Origin: Haematococcus lacustris | Lineage: Eukaryota > Chlorophyta > Chlorophyceae > Chlamydomonadales > Haematococcaceae | Reading direction: 5' to 3' | Assembly (NCBI GenBank): GCA_030144725.1 | Contig: JASKMD010000008.1 | Location: 20,100,029 to 20,164,028 of the forward strand | Length of the DNA: 64,000 bases | Shown here: piece by piece, positions 30,611 through 44,000 of the stretch | Layout of the letters: every line of letters begins with the position of its first letter | How positions within the stretch are numbered: the stretch's first letter is position 1 | Program-made: the position numbers and the translations under genes | Notes under the pieces: model-generated | What the model was told of the DNA's origin: nothing | Database searches by the model: none | The model's input: only the letters and a program-made list of their open reading frames with translations

Positions 30611-32144
30611 CTCAGGGGTAGCAGCCAGGCTGGGTTGCTGCCACCCTGTGTGGCTATGCAGCTACATGCCAACAGCAGTGGCAGCAGCAGCGGGCCAGCA
30701 GTGGCAGCGCAGAATGCATGGATGATGCCAGAGGGGCCACGCCTCATGCCTGCATTGCAGCAAGGCTGTGGCACAGCCCCATCAAGCCAACCCCCAGCCT
30801 CAGTCATGCCAGTCCCTGCTTGCCTTACGGCCGGGGCAGCAGATGGCAGGGAGAGCAGTGCAGCTGCTCCACCGGCTGCGGCAGCAACCCCCCCTGAGGA
30901 CCCTCTACAGCAGCAGCGCCGGCGCCGACGCCAGCAGCAGCAGCGCCAGCAAGAAGGACTGGACGAGGCGCAGCTGAACCCCAGCTGCAGGGCCTGGCAG
31001 TCGGGGCAGCCTGCTGGGTGAGTCCTTGTGTTGAGTGTGCTGCCAGTCTGCCTGCCAGCAAAGTCTTGCCCAGCAGCCCGTCACCACGCACTGTGAACAA
31101 GCAAGTGCTTTATTGCACTAATACAGTAGGCCTGGATGACAGTGGACAGCTAGAAGGGGTTGCTGTGTGAGGCTGTAAGAGCTCAAGGCCCATGTGGCTT
31201 TGCAAGCCATTCCTACAGCACAGCCCGACTGCCACACCCAGTTGCTTACATTGGGCATGGCCCTGCCGGCTGCCATCACCTGTGTGGATGTGCATGCCCG
31301 CAGGCACCCCCATGCGGCTGTGCATGGCCCCAGCAGCAGCCACACAGCAGCTTCTCCCCTGCACCTGCTCCCCCCTCTCCCCCTCCACCTAGCTGCCGCC
31401 CAGCCATGGAGCTGGGAGCAATGGGCCCTCCAGTACCAGCTGGCCCTGGCTCTGCACCCCCAGCCTCTGCACCTAGGCCAGCCCGGCATGACCCTGGCAC
31501 CCCACCTAGCCTTTCCCATGCAACCCTGGCCTAACACCCTGACTCAACCGCATCCTAATCAGGCTCCCTACCCTATACCCGGGCAGCTGGAGCCCTGTGT
31601 GGACCCCCTCGCTGTCAGCGCCCCCCTGACCCCTGCCACCAGCTGCACTGACCTCCGACCGGGCCAGGGCCGCAGCAGCCCGGCAGGCTCCTCCTGTGCT
31701 GATCACCCCCAGCCTGCTTGGCTGCGACCCTCTACCAGCCACCCCTACCTGACGGCTGCCTGCCTCCAGCCCGGCCAGTGTGGACCTCTGCAGCTGCAGC
31801 CCATCAGCTGCGCAGACGGTGAGCACAGCCAGGAGGCAAGCTGTGAGGGGCAGGGCCCAGGGCAGCAGCAGCAGGCAGAGGCAGCGCCAGCAGGGCAGAC
31901 AGGTAGCCCCGCTGCCAAGCCTCAGTGCTCAAGGGGGTCACAGAGTCCTGAGCACTCCAGCTTCAGGCAGCAGGACACCAGCACTCAGGCGGACAACTGC
32001 CAGGCAGGGGTGGGCTGGGAGGCCATGCAGCGTGATAGTGGCAAGGCGGCGGGCCGTGGCGCCCCAGAGCAGGATGATGCTGAGGTACAAGCAGCAGGGC
32101 TGCTGCTGATGCTGCGCCAGACAGGCAGCGCCCTAGGCCCCTAG
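29747..32144 (+). CDS. R2R3-MYB transcription factor (MYB98/MYB64/MYB119-like)
   Basis: Four exons: 29747-29874, 30000-30266, 30388-31017 and 31304-32144, giving 621 aa. The first ATG is at 29747. R2 begins KGNWSVEEDDALKR and reads GEGNWCIISK and RIGKQCRERWNHHLKPGI. R3 reads TDAWTDEEEAQLVTAH, GNRWSDIARSLEGRTENHIK and NHWNATLRRK. The RIGKQCRERW helix and the NHWNAT end are characteristic of the plant MYB98/64/119/118 branch. R2 has about seven extra residues (AMGKTDGDG region) before its recognition helix. The C-terminal half is Gln/Pro/Ser-rich, with a polyQ tract at about 30580, compatible with an activation domain. The exon 3 frame meets TGA at 31019-31021, but this overlaps a strong donor (GG|GTGAGT), and splicing to 31304 keeps a long open frame. 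A shorter protein ending at 31021 remains possible. Confidence 0.85.
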
Positions 32145-34243
32145 GCCCGCAGGCGGTCTGATGGCAGAGTGCACCCCTTGGCAGCCTGTGCTAGCCCTTA
32201 GTTGTTAAGGGCAGGCCAGGGCCCCTAGGCAGTCTGATGTCTTCCCTGACATACCCAACCCTAACCCTAACCCCAACCTCTGGGTAGCCTCTGCTAGCCT
32301 GTGGAGCATGCTAGGTGCACAGCCAGCGCTGGGTGGGTCACACCACTGGCTAGGGGCCAGGCAAGCTCTGGGTGCATCATACAGGGTAGCGCAGCGGGCA
32401 GAGCAGAGTGTGTGCTCGGATCAGTGGTCGCATGGGTGCTGGCGGTGTGACAGTGACGTCATTGCCCTGCCCTGGTCCTGAGCTGTACCAGTAGACAAGC
32501 AAGCCAGTCCGTGACTCCAGCTGGGTCAGACCGGAGACACAGGGGGTGAAGGGGGTGTAGCCATTTCATTGTCATCCACAGGCTGGCTGAGCATCAGATG
32601 TGCAGTGATACCTCACTCGTGTACGTTGCCAGGGGCTGGCAGGGACTGGGCTGGGCGCATGGTCTCAGGGTTGGGTGCTTGCTATGGCCAGGTGGGTAGC
32701 TAGGGAACACCCCTGGTGCATGGTTGCAATCCACAACGTGATATCCTCCATACTCCGTTACTACTAGGTGCAACACCATGCGCATGGTGCATGTTGGGGA
32801 TGCATGTGCAATGTGTATCATCAGTGTGAATGCATGTGTGACCAGTTTGCAAGAGTGAGAAAAACGATGTGTTTCTGTGCCGTTCCCTTTTCATGATGGC
32901 ATTCTCTTCCCAAACCGCCATCCATCATCCTTTGCGTTACGACATCAAGCTCTCTTTACTATCTTCACTGCTATTGATGCAGCTCGAGTGCGTGGTTGTG
33001 GATGGGTATGTCGCACCATAACTGTATGCCACGGCAGTTACAATGCAAACCACTTCATCCGTCAGCTTGTTTCCGTCGCAAGTTTCTTTGGCGAATCGTT
33101 TTTTTGGCCTCGCGAAATCGCGAACGAGTAAACAATGTGATTTCTGGCCGAATCGCGAAGTGGTCAAACAATTATGTGACTTGCGTAAAAGATGCTGCGA
33201 TGGACCGTTTTGTGGTCCGTGGCATCTGTGCCGGCTACGCAGCCGAAAATCTGGTACGCCAAGTTGACCAACAAGCCTAAGCCAGCAATAATAGCACAAG
33301 CCATGCCCACTCCCACACGCAAGTAGGCACGGTTGGTATGCATCACTAGCAGCAGCGCCAACAACAGTAGCGCCTACACTAGCAGCGCCATCAATAGCAG
33401 CGGCGACAACGGCAGCAACGACGACAGCGGTGCCAGCAGCGAGGGGTGAGTAGTTAGCAACTTATCAGCCGGGGTGGCTGGCAGCATGAGGGCAGCTGTT
33501 GGGGAGGTCGGCCAGGCTGGGGCAGCAGCGAGGGAGGCTGGCCCCACCAAGTCAACCATTGGGGTGCTTGCCTTGGCCAAGGCTACGGCATGGGTGACTG
33601 CTTGGGCACACATTGAGTGTTCAGAGGAGAATGAAGAGGTATGCCACAGGAGCATAGTGACCATGTATGCACGGGGGAGGTTTAGTGCCCTGTCTAGTGC
33701 AATGTCTAGGTGGTAACATGGTGCACACTGGTGCTTCGTTGATCAATCCGCATTCTGTACGAGAAATAAACCGCGTGAAACGGACACACCCCCTTTTCAA
33801 GGGAGTTGGGAGGCCCTGATGCACAGTGACAGTGCTCTGGCTTTGACTTGGTGACCGGGTGGCTGTGCAAGCAGTGTGTGAATCACGGAGGATTGACATG
33901 TTAGCACACCCACACCCCCAAAACTGTGTTTTGCTCCACTTTTTGCATCGGGAAAAAGGTAAACAATCTTTTTGGGGGGTCGGGAAAGAGTATTTAATTT
34001 TATTTTCCGGGGCCTCGCGAATCAAAAGGGAGAGTACGGTAGTCAGTGTAACTCGCCGTTCACATTCAGGAGACATGCAGCAACTTCCGCCAACTTCCGG
34101 CAAGAAACATTGTGACAGAAAGACCACACTAGGCCACTGTCTGCTGCATCTTTCATATCAGGTTTAGCTATGACGCGCGTCCAGAGGTTAGGGTATACTA
34201 GATACCGCGTGCCTCGTCAATCTTCTGCTGCTCAGCGCAACAA
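32145..34243. other. Convergent intergenic region (2.1 kb)
   Basis: It contains a telomere-like tract (see separate entry) and AT-richer DNA at 32880-34120 with repeated tcgcgaa motifs. No ORF was recognised. Both 3' UTRs should lie here. Confidence 0.4.
32253..32278. repeat. Interstitial telomere-like CCCTAA tract
   Basis: Two CCCTAA units plus degenerate neighbours (cccaaccctaaccctaaccc) lie about 110 bp downstream of the MYB stop codon. Confidence 0.7.
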
Positions 34244-37200
34244 TCAATGTATTGCGGAGCCGGGCGGGATGTCCTCGGCCACCGTCACCGGGCCCAGGGT
34301 CGTCACCAGCGGCACGCCATCCAGGCTGGCTAGATGATTGTCTGCCACTTTGAGCACCGCCACAACCGCCTTGAAATGCTCCGACTTGACCTGCAGTAAT
34401 ACGAGCATGAAGCGTGCTGGAGGCTGCGGGTCAGGGTGGGAGTAACCAGGAGTGCTGTGGCAGAAGTGGCCAAAAGTGAGGGCGCAGGTCTGGCAACACG
34501 AATCAACAGCAAAGTGCAGCTTTGCTCTGGGCATAACTGTCCTGCACGTCCACCCGTGGCTGCAGCCAATTATGTGTTCTGCTGCTGCCCATAAATCCCA
34601 CTGTACAAACCATGGGCAGGTACCATAGTGTGATGTTGGCGTTTCTGGCAAAAAGACGGATGCTCAGCTGCTGCTGCTGCCAACAAACTCAATGTGACTC
34701 CTGCTTGCCACTACCCATGATATCTACCACACCTCACTGCTGCCTGCCTCAGCTGCTAAGCCCATCTACGCCCCACAACTGAGCACTGCGCTGCCTCACT
34801 CTCCCACCTGTCACAAACTACCCCACGCCCAACCCCCTGCCCACCCACCCTGCCCACTCTCTTGCCCACCCGCCCTACCCACCCCCCTACCCACCGCCCT
34901 GCCCACCCTCCCTGCCCTCCTCTGCCCCCATCACCCCTGACCTGCTTTGGGGTGTCCAGGCTGGGTTGTGCGCCCTGCAGGTACACCTGGTCACCAGGGC
35001 TGGACCCCGGAGGGGGGCTCAGCAGCCGCACCCGCAGCCCCGCCCCTGCCTCATCCCCTTCACCAGCAGGGGGGCCTTCCACAGCCTCAGCGGCCAGCAG
35101 CATGGCTTCACTCATGTTGCCTGCACAGGGCCAGGCAGGGCCAAGTAGGGTCAGGCAGGGTCAGGCAGGGTCAGGCAGGGTCAGGCAGGATCAGGCAGGG
35201 TCAGGCAGGGTCATCTTTTCAAGGTAGTGGGGCTGTGGAGCAGCGAGACCCCTCCCCTGGTCATGTGCGACTTACGTCCCCCACATGAGCCTGCCGGCTA
35301 GGTATGCATTTCCAGGTGGTGGGGCTGTGGCAAAGGGAGCCAAGGTGCCAGCCTGGCTAGCTGCCTGACTGGACAGCCCAGGTGTGGCCCATGTGGTGCA
35401 GCAGGCGGGCACCCTGCACACAGGAGTGAGGTCACACCCTACAGTGCAGGGTGGGCATCACAGGCCGGGTGCACCCGGAGGCATAGTTGCAGCAAGGGGG
35501 AGGCCAAGGGAGGGGGAGGGGGTCAGGTGCGGCCTAGCTGCTGCCCATGCGGGCGCCCACCTGCCAGCTTTGCGGGTTTCAGGTTACACACGGCGCACAC
35601 CATGCGGCCCTGCAGCTCCTCCTGGGGGATGAACGGCTGCATGCCTGCACACACCTGGCCAGGCACCCCACACACACACGCATGAGCAGAAAAAAGGTAG
35701 AAATAAATAAATAAATAAAGAAGAAAGAAAGCAACCAAGAAAGAAAGAAGAAAGAAATACATAAATAAATAAGAAAAAATCATGAGAGACTGCGCCCTCT
35801 CTGCCGGGCTTGCATTGTGGCAGGAGATTAGCCCCGGGGCATATGCCCTTGCTACCCTCCCACTAGTACAGCATGGGCAAGTAGCCATCAGCGCCAGACA
35901 GGGGCTCTAGACCCTGACAGAGTCCCCTGCTGCCCAAGAGCCACAGCAGCAACTGCAATGCCAACAATGCATTTGCAACAGGCCAGTGACAGCCTTGTGC
36001 ACATCATGTGTGAAGGCGCTGCCCCAGCTGCCACCTCTCCTGCTGCCATTCTTTAAAAGAGTGATGAGCAGCGACACAAGGCAGCTGACCTAAACTAGGA
36101 GGAAGTGAGGAGGGGAGGAGGGGGAGGAGGGGGAGGAGGGGAGGAAGTGAGGAGGGGAGGAGGGGGAGGAGGGGAGGAGGGGAGGAGGGGAGGAGGGCAG
36201 GAGGGGAGGAGAGCAGGAGGGGAGGAGGGGGAGGAGGGGAGGAGGGGAGGAGGGGAGGAGGGCAGGAGGGGAGGAGGGGAGGAGGGGAGGAGGGGAGGAG
36301 GGGAGGAGGGGAGGAGGGGAGGAGGGGAGGAGGGGAGGAGGGGAGGAAGCGAAGAGGAGGGGAGGGGTGGGAGAGGAAAGGAGAGTGCTGTGCTTGCAGG
36401 CACACTACTTGCACACTACTTGCAGGCACTATTGCATTACCTCACCCCACCTCACCCTGCACCACCGCAACACATCTCACCCCATCCCACCCAACCCCAC
36501 CCCTTGCCCCATGCTGTGGCAGCATGTCTGTCCTGTCATGTCCATGCGTCAGCCTTGTCACAGGAGACAGGCAGGGGTGGGAGCGAGCAGTGGTCACACA
36601 GTAGCGGGAGCATATGTTGCCCGCAGCAGTGGACAAGGCAGGCAGGCACGGTGCTGGCCCACCTGCCGTGTCTCCCCGTTGCCTAGCTCAATCTGCAACC
36701 GGTACAGCTTGCTGCTGTTCTCAACCACCTCCACGCTTGACACACGAGCCACCTGGTGCGCAGGGGCGCCCAGGAAGGCCAGGAAGCTGTGCAAGCCATG
36801 CATATTTCAATGACGCATGCTCCTGGTCAACACACGCCATGTGGGTCTAGTTCTGGTCACTAGGGTGGGTGTGAGCAAGAACGGTGGCCACCATTACTAT
36901 GTCCACAGGTGCCAAGACAAGCTCAGACAAGTCAGGGATGCAGGCTGCCTAAGGCTGATGACGGTACCTTGATGAGGACTTTTTGAAACAGGGAGGATGC
37001 ATCTGCTGCAGCGGCTCCCCCAGCGGGTGCTACTGCTTTGGGAGTAGGCTTGGATGGGGCTGCAGCTGCTGTCTTGCTCGGGTCTGCCGCTGTTGGAGGA
37101 GTGGGAGTTGCAGAGGGAGCTGGGGCAGGGGCCAGGGCAGGGGGTGGGCCTGGGGCTGAACATGGGTCCGCAGTGTTAGCGCTATCGGGCGGCTGCGTCG

Positions 37201-37341
37201 AGCGCGTGACTGCAACCACAAATCGGTTATCGTTAGTAGCCGACGCGTTCAAGGCGATGCTGCGGCAGACGCACTGGGCGCATCAATGAGTTTGTCCAAC
37301 TTCTTGATGGCCTCGCCTAAGATGTCTTGCAGCGTTGCCAT
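34244..37341 (-). CDS. tRNA-binding EMAPII/ARC1-like protein (OB-fold, aminoacyl-tRNA synthetase cofactor)
   Basis: Six phase-compatible exons: 37341-37275, 37209-36968, 36752-36663, 35654-35561, 35120-34942 and 34390-34244, giving 272 aa. Start MATLQDILGEAIKKLDKLI; a Pro/Ala-rich linker spans residues about 25-90. The tRNA-binding OB-fold follows: LFQKVLIKVARVSSVEVVEN, SSKLYRLQIELGNGETRQV, CAGMQPFIPQEELQGRMV and CAVCNLKPAKLAG, ending with MSEAMLLAAEA and GDQVYLQG. These match EMAPII/Arc1p/MetRS-C domains (the RTVVSGL..YIP..EMQGR..VV.CNLKPAKMRG pattern). Such proteins hand tRNA to cytosolic synthetases. Intron 1 is short and has a textbook TACTAAC branch point upstream of its acceptor. A C-terminal block after residue about 220 (KSEHFKAVVAVLKVADNHL) is less familiar. 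Confidence 0.88.
35698..35780. repeat. AAATA/AAAGA microsatellite in intron 3 of the EMAPII-like gene
   Basis: Imperfect A-rich units (aaataaataaataaa, then gaaagaaag). Unusually AT-rich for this window. Confidence 0.85.
36101..36361. repeat. GGAGGAGGGG minisatellite in intron 3 of the EMAPII-like gene
   Basis: About 26 imperfect 9-10-bp G/A units. The transcript carries the C/T-rich strand. Confidence 0.9.
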
Positions 37342-38097
37342 GGGTGCCGTCCCGAGCGTATTAGCGGGTCTTTGGCGTGACAGGGAACATGGTGTCACAC
37401 ACAGCTAACGTCGAACTCATGCAGTGTTGCATGCGCAAGCCACCTGCAGCCATTGTCACAGAGGCAACCAAGAGGCGAACACTATAGACAATGGCTAACA
37501 TGATGGCAAGGCAGAGCTCATCATTGTTGCCTGATGGTCGACCTGATGGTCAGTAGACAACACGTGGCAGCGGCATACGAAAGGCCACGCCAATGCCCTC
37601 CTGTTTGTCTAGTTTGGCATAAGGAGCCGTAGACGCTGGTTGGCCAGAACAGCGTGGCTCGGTGTTGGCTCTCCACCATTTGGCTCCCACACCGTCAGCA
37701 CGGGGAGGTGGGCTTTGATGCTCTATGATGTTGCCTGCTTAGACTGCTCTGCACTTTGGATCCATTTAGGGATGCCCACCCTACGCGGCCTTAGCTGCCT
37801 GTCTGTCGGGGGAGGGGGCAAGGGCCTGGGGCAGGGGAGGGGACATGCGGGGGACATGCGACATGTCAGCAGCATGCGCTTGATTCATTCATTCATTGAT
37901 TGCAATGGTTTAATAGTTTTGCAACAGGTAGCTGCCAGCCTGGTATGGCTGCTTGTCCTTACCCAATTACCGACTTGAGCGCGGAATATAATGATGAACG
38001 CGAACACGAACATGAAATATGATTATGCAGATAGCACATAGCAGTACGCACTCGCTCGTAGCCAGAAAATACCCATTGCGCGCGCAGCGCGCCGAGC
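37342..38097. promoter_or_regulatory. Divergent promoter region of the EMAPII-like gene and CCZ1
   Basis: 756 bp between two divergent start codons. No ORF was recognised and there is no clear TATA box. Assigned from position. Confidence 0.45.
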
Positions 38098-41000
38098 ATG
38101 CAGGGCCGAGGGCGGGGCAGTAATGTGGCTCCTGTCGCAGCGTTCTTCAGGGATCATTTCACATTTTGCTTGACGGTCTACGATGATCGGCGCGGGCAGC
38201 GGGAGGGGGAGGAGCACGACAAGATACTGTGCTTTCACCCCAGCACGGCCCCACTTACCACTCAGTCAGCTATTGTGGGACTGGCGCAGGCGCTGACGTC
38301 CTTCTCCTCATCCTTCACCCAGGTGCTAGGCAGCATCTATTCCCCAACTGCTCAGCAGCAATTGAATGAACTGCCATGCACTGTGCATGCAGTTCAATCC
38401 TGACCCTGACCCTGACCCTGACCCTGACCCTGACCCTGACCCTGACCCTGACCCTGACCCTGACCCTGACCCTGACCCTGACCCTGACCCTGACCCTGAC
38501 CCTGACCCTGACCCTGACCCTGACCCTGACCCTGACCCTGACCCTGACCCTGACCCTGACCCTGACCCTGACCCTGACCCTGACCCTGACCCTGACCCTG
38601 ACCCTGACCCTGACCCTGACCCTGACCCTGACCCTGACCCTGACCCTGACCCTGACCCTGACCCTGCAGGGGGAGCGGGAGCCCTTCCAGGTGTTGGAGG
38701 CTGGGCAGAATCAGTGGATGATTGTGGAAGTGGAGCCGCACGTGTGGCTGTTGATGGTGAGCAGGGCCGCCGAGGATGTGGCTGGGAGGTCTTTGTGTTC
38801 AGGGCTGAGAGTGAGTGCAGGACCCTGACTGGCCCTGGCCCTAGTCCTGGTCCTGGTCCTGGCCCTGCAGGTCTCCTCCCGCTCCTGGCTGGGCCTGGGC
38901 AGCTGCCACTCCGCCTTGCGCAGCTGGCTGGTGGGTCTGCACGCCTCCTACCACCTGCTGCACGGCCCCATCACTGCCGCCCTGGCAGCAGACCCTAGTG
39001 GGGCCCTAGCGCGCGCCTCCCTGCAGCCCCTGGCCCAGGAAGCAGGGCGGCTGCTGACCCCCCCGGGGAGGAGCCCTCCCAGCCCCACAGCGGCCCCCTC
39101 ACCTGGCAAAGGGCAGGCTGGCGACAGCACGAGAAGGCAGGAGCCGGCTGGGGGGGCGGGGCAGGGGGAGGGGGAGGGGGCCCAGTCAGGGTTCACCAGC
39201 TCCTTGGTCAGCCTGAGTAGAGGGGGGGCTAAGGGCAGCAGCAGGGGGCGGGCGGCAGAGGAGGCAGCGGGCAGCAGCAAGGAGGCAAAGCCTGGTCAAG
39301 CAACTGCGGCACAGGGTGAGTGTGACAAGGGTGTGGCGGGGCTGGGTGGGGGGTGATGTAGATTGATTTAACTCTGTTGTTCACACTCTTACACAAATGG
39401 GGCTGGAGGGAGGCTTGGGGCCAACCTAGGGTCATGGCTGAGGAGTCATCGTATGAGACGGAGATGTGGGTTGACTGTGAGGTGGTGTGACATGGGGATG
39501 TGTGATGTGTGACCCGTGCGGGAGTGAGATGGTGTGAGATGGGATGTGTCAGGCGGGTGTGAGGTGCAGGTAGTGGGCGTCCACGGCCCCCCGCCCCCTG
39601 GGGGAGCCTGACCCGTGAAGCCAGCCTCCTAGGCAACCCACTGGGCCTGCACCAAGGCCTGCCGTGGCTGCTGCTGCCGCCCCACACACACCTCAGTGAG
39701 TGCAGCCAGCCTCAGCAGCCAGGGGCACCCACCCCTGCGACTCCGGCCCACCCCACCTCACCCACCCTGACCCGCATTGCCTGGCCATCAGGGCCACCTG
39801 GTGCTGCCTGGTGTGTTGGAAATGGGGAGGGGGAGGGGGAGGAGGAAAGGGGTAAAGGGGCAAGGGGGCAAGCGGTCATTTGTGGTGGGCAGTGTGTGTG
39901 GGGGGGTGGGCAGGTGATGCTGTGAGTATGTGACAGCAACAACCATGGCAATGCCACTTTTGCCATGCATCAGCCATGCATCATAATGCCCATGCGCATG
40001 CACTGCTCAACCGTCCAACCTCTCAGCCTACCTGGGTTTGGTAGGGGGGGGGGGGGGAAGATGGGGTTGGAGTTCAGGGGGAGGGCGGGTGGGGGGTGGT
40101 GGGGGGTGGGTTTGGGAGGAGGGGCTGTTGCAGGTACAGCACGTCGCACTGTGATGAGACTGGCCTCGAGGATCGTGGTGTGTGCCTGCCTGGCTGCAGG
40201 TGCTCAGTGTCTGGGCCTACAGCTGCTGGCCACCCGCAGCCCCCTGGCCCCCTGCCCAGAGGGGATGGGGCCGCCACTGCCTGCTGACAAGGATGCTGGC
40301 ATGGGCACTCAGCAAGGCAAGGAAGAGGGTGGCAGCTACAGGTTGACACGGGGAGGCAAGGGAGGCAGGGGCAGGGGCAGGGCCAGGGGCAGGGCCAGGG
40401 GCAGGGCCAGGGGCAGGGCCAGGGGCAGGGCCAGGGGCAGGGCCAGGGGCAGGGCCAGGGGCAGGGCCAGGGGCAGGGCCAGGGGCAGGGCCAGGGGCAG
40501 GGCCAGGGGCAGGGCCAGGGGCAGGGCCAGGGGCAGGGCCAGGGGCAGGGCCAGGGGCAGGGCCAGGGGCAGGGCCAGGGGCAGGGCCAGGGGCAGGGCC
40601 AGGGGCAGGGCCAGGGGCAGGGCCAGGGGCAGGGCCAGGGGCAGGGCCAGGGGCAGGGCCAGGGGCAGGGCCAGGGGCAGGGCCAGGGGCAGGGCCAGGG
40701 GCAGGGCCAGGGGCAGGGGCAGGGGCAGAGGCAGGGGCAGGGGCAGGGGCAGGGGCAGGGGCAGGGGCAGAGGCAGGGGCAGGGCCAGGGGCAGGGTAAG
40801 CAGCCCTCCCCTCCTCTTGTGATTTGCGGTAGCCTGGTGTTGGTGGTGGTGTGTGCAGGCGGGTGCAGGCCTGCAGTGCGGGGCGTGGTGCTGTTGTGGC
40901 ACGGCCTGCCCCTGTGGAGCAGCCTGGGCCGTCAGGACACTGCAGGCCTGCACTGCTGGGCCAGACGTGCGCTGCTGCCAGCCATGGGCAGCACACCCAA

Positions 41001-44000
41001 GGTAGGGTAAGGGCTGGAGGTGATGGCTGAGGGTGGAGAGGTGGGAGGGTGGAGAGGTGGGAGGGTGGAGAGGTGGGAGGATGGGGGTGGGGGTAGGGCT
41101 GTTTTGCTGCACACCACCCCAGCCTCAGCCTTGTATGGCCATGCGACCACCTGCTGCGCCGCTGCACTGCGCTCTGGCTCCTAGTCAGGAGTGTGAGAGG
41201 AGTGAGAAGGTCACCCAGCTGCAGTAGCCCAACCCCCATCCAGCCTTACCCACATTCAGTCATGGTCGACCATGTGCCTCCTGCACTCGCTGCACCACCC
41301 ACCCGCCTACCTGCCTGCCTGCCCTGGCGGCTGACCTACCCGCCTGCCCACCCACCCACCCACCCCCCTGGCCCTGCCCCAGGCTCCCAACAAGCTGTTA
41401 GAGGCCCTGACCAACAGTGGACTGGCGCGGCCCGCCAGCAGCAGGGCGCAGCAGCCCAGGGGCACCCGGGTGGCCACCCTCCTCAGCCCCCTGCAGTGGC
41501 GGCCACTGCCCCTCACCCACCTGCACAGCCTGCCGAGAACCCCACCCCGCTCACAAAGCACGCCAACCACCCCAACCACCCCAACCACCCCAACCACCTC
41601 AACGACGCAGAGCAGCCACCACCGTAGCAGCAGCCAGCAGGAGGCAAGGTGTGGGGTCCAGAGGGAGCCGGGGCAGGTGGTGGGAGCAGCAGGGGCAGCA
41701 GGGGGGCGGGGCCTCCGGCGCACACCTCAGTCGTATGAGGCCTTGACAACCCTAGGGGGGGCTGCTGCTGCCGCCCCCCCAGGCCCCCAGGGGGCAGGGG
41801 GTCCAGGCACAGCTGCCTCCCTCCTCCCTCCTCCTGCCGCCCCTGCTGCTCCACCCCTTACCTACCCAGCCACTGCCCCATACAACACTGGGCAAGGGCA
41901 GGGGGCTGGCTTACTCATCCCCCTGCTGACCAACCTTGTGACGACGCCTGTTCAGGCACTGGCTGCGCCCTCAAGGCCAGGCGATGCACAGGTGGCAGCG
42001 GGAGCAGAGGGCCCAGGGCCTCACCTGGCTAGTGCAGCCGGCTTGTCAGCGCAAGCAGGGAAGCAGCAGGGGGGGCTGCGGCAGAGCACAGGGCAGCAGG
42101 GGCAGGGGCAGGAGCAACACGGGCAGCAGGGGCCAGGGGAGGGTGGGGTAGGGTGTAGCGCAGAAGCAGGCGTGCGCCAGCAGCATGCAATTCTACAACC
42201 AGCAGGGGTAGCAGCAGCAGCAGCAGCAGCAGAGGAGCCGGAACGCCAGGCAGCCAGGGGCCCAGAGGGCGGCAGGGATGGTGACGAAGGTGGAGGGGCA
42301 GCTGGAGGAGGGCTGCCGCTGGAGGGAGAGCATGCGGTGCCATGCGCTCAGCTCTGGCTGCAGGTCAGTGGAGCCCCTGCCCCTGCCCCTGCCCCTGCCC
42401 GCAGCCGCTCTTGCATTTGCGTGTCAATGTTCAGCTATGTCAGCCAGCCGACGCTCAGCAGCAGCAGCAGACTGCCAGCAGGGTCTTGATTAGAAGCCAG
42501 CCTGGTTGCTGCTGCTGTCGCTCCTCCGCCGTCGGTCCTCAACTCCCCTGGGTGGGTGTTGGTTGCAGGAGTTGGGCGAGCAGGTGGTGGTGCTCCCTCT
42601 CTTCCTAGGCCCCCTCCTGCTGCTGCTGCTGCTGGAGGGAGGGGCTCGGCCAACACCCCAGGCCCTGGCGCCCTTTGTGCAGGTGACTGGGCAGATGACC
42701 CAGGCAGGGTGGGCTGCTGTGCTGACCAATGGAGCAAAACATCACACTTCACTACACTCCATCACACTATGTGCACACAAGAGTGTCACAAGTTTTAAAA
42801 CGACTTTGGCCTGTCACCCTGCTTCACTCTATGCAAGTCATACAGATGTGCATACACGTTTTGAACATGCGTATGCTCAAAGACAAATCACACTGTCACA
42901 TGGGTGTGTAGGCGCTGAGCTGGCAGGGGCCACATTTGGTCCAGCAGCTGCAGTCGGCCGCACCCAGCCCTGACTGCTGGCATCAACCGGGCTACCGCTA
43001 TTGCCTGTGGAATGAGGCGGCCTATGCTGGGCGGTGAGTGGGCAGGTCATTGACAAGGGGGTCTGTAGTAGTGCTGTAGTGTCCAGCTGCTTGTTTAGGA
43101 GGTGCTGGGCATGGAATTGGTCCGGCGTCCCTGACGCTGTGACACCTTCGCTGCTCATTGTTCACACCAGTGCTGGGCGATTGGGTAATAATGTAATAAG
43201 TCGGTAATAATCCATCGCCAGAAACGGTAATAAGTCGAAAAAGTTGTCTTCCAATGAGTGAACTTTATTACTTCGGTAATAGCTCCACCGCCTGTCTGGT
43301 ACTCCGCTTATTACTTATCCCCCAACAATGTATCCCATCTTCCGCAAACCCCAAAGCGGGCGGCTGCCCACCACAGCCGAACATCCATCGCAGAACAACC
43401 ACATAGCGTCCCAACGCTCTGTGCCGATGACGAAGGCCGCAGCATGTCCATAAAAGCTGACCCACTAGGGCTAGGGGGTGGGGCTACAGCCCAGCCTGTT
43501 GCATGCTAACCCACTAGGGCTGGGGTGTGGGGCTATGTTGGATACTTTTGCATCCAAGTCCTACAAGGGAGTATGCTGTAATTATATAAAACTAGTTGGG
43601 AATTTTTGCGATATCTAGAACTAACCAGTAATACACATCTAATAGATAATTCTATACTTAAGAGTAATAAACAACATCCCGTTTTGAGCTTACTCTAAGT
43701 AATACGTCTTTGGCGAATCGCCCGTCACTGGTTCACACTGCCCCTACTCGCGCTCATATCACCTCCCATTCTCACCTGCTGCTGTTATCACGGTCCGTGA
43801 GATGGCGTGCGCGTAGGGCCAGTCCAGCGAAGAAGGTATCAACCTTGGGTCCGTTGACTCTCCGATTGGCAGCCCGGGCTCTTAACTGGCTCGATGGTCT
43901 AGAAGCGAGACGCCGAATGCAATGTGATCAAGATGACTTGAGCGAGCAGGCGGACACGAAGCGTGCGCATGCGGCGAGCGGGAAGCAGGACGCTGCCGGT

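Noticed and set aside
31019..31021. TGA as the stop of the MYB gene
   Set aside because: It lies within a strong GG|GTGAGT donor, and an acceptor at 31304 restores phase into 280 more open codons; kept only as an alternative.
32389..32430. tRNA-like D-arm (gggtagcgcagcgggcagagc)
   Set aside because: No matching anticodon stem, T-arm or acceptor pairing follows.
40217..41239. 340-codon minus ORF of repeated PAPG and plus ORF of repeated RGRA
   Set aside because: 12-bp intronic repeat in CCZ1; the flanking exons stay in phase only if it is spliced out.
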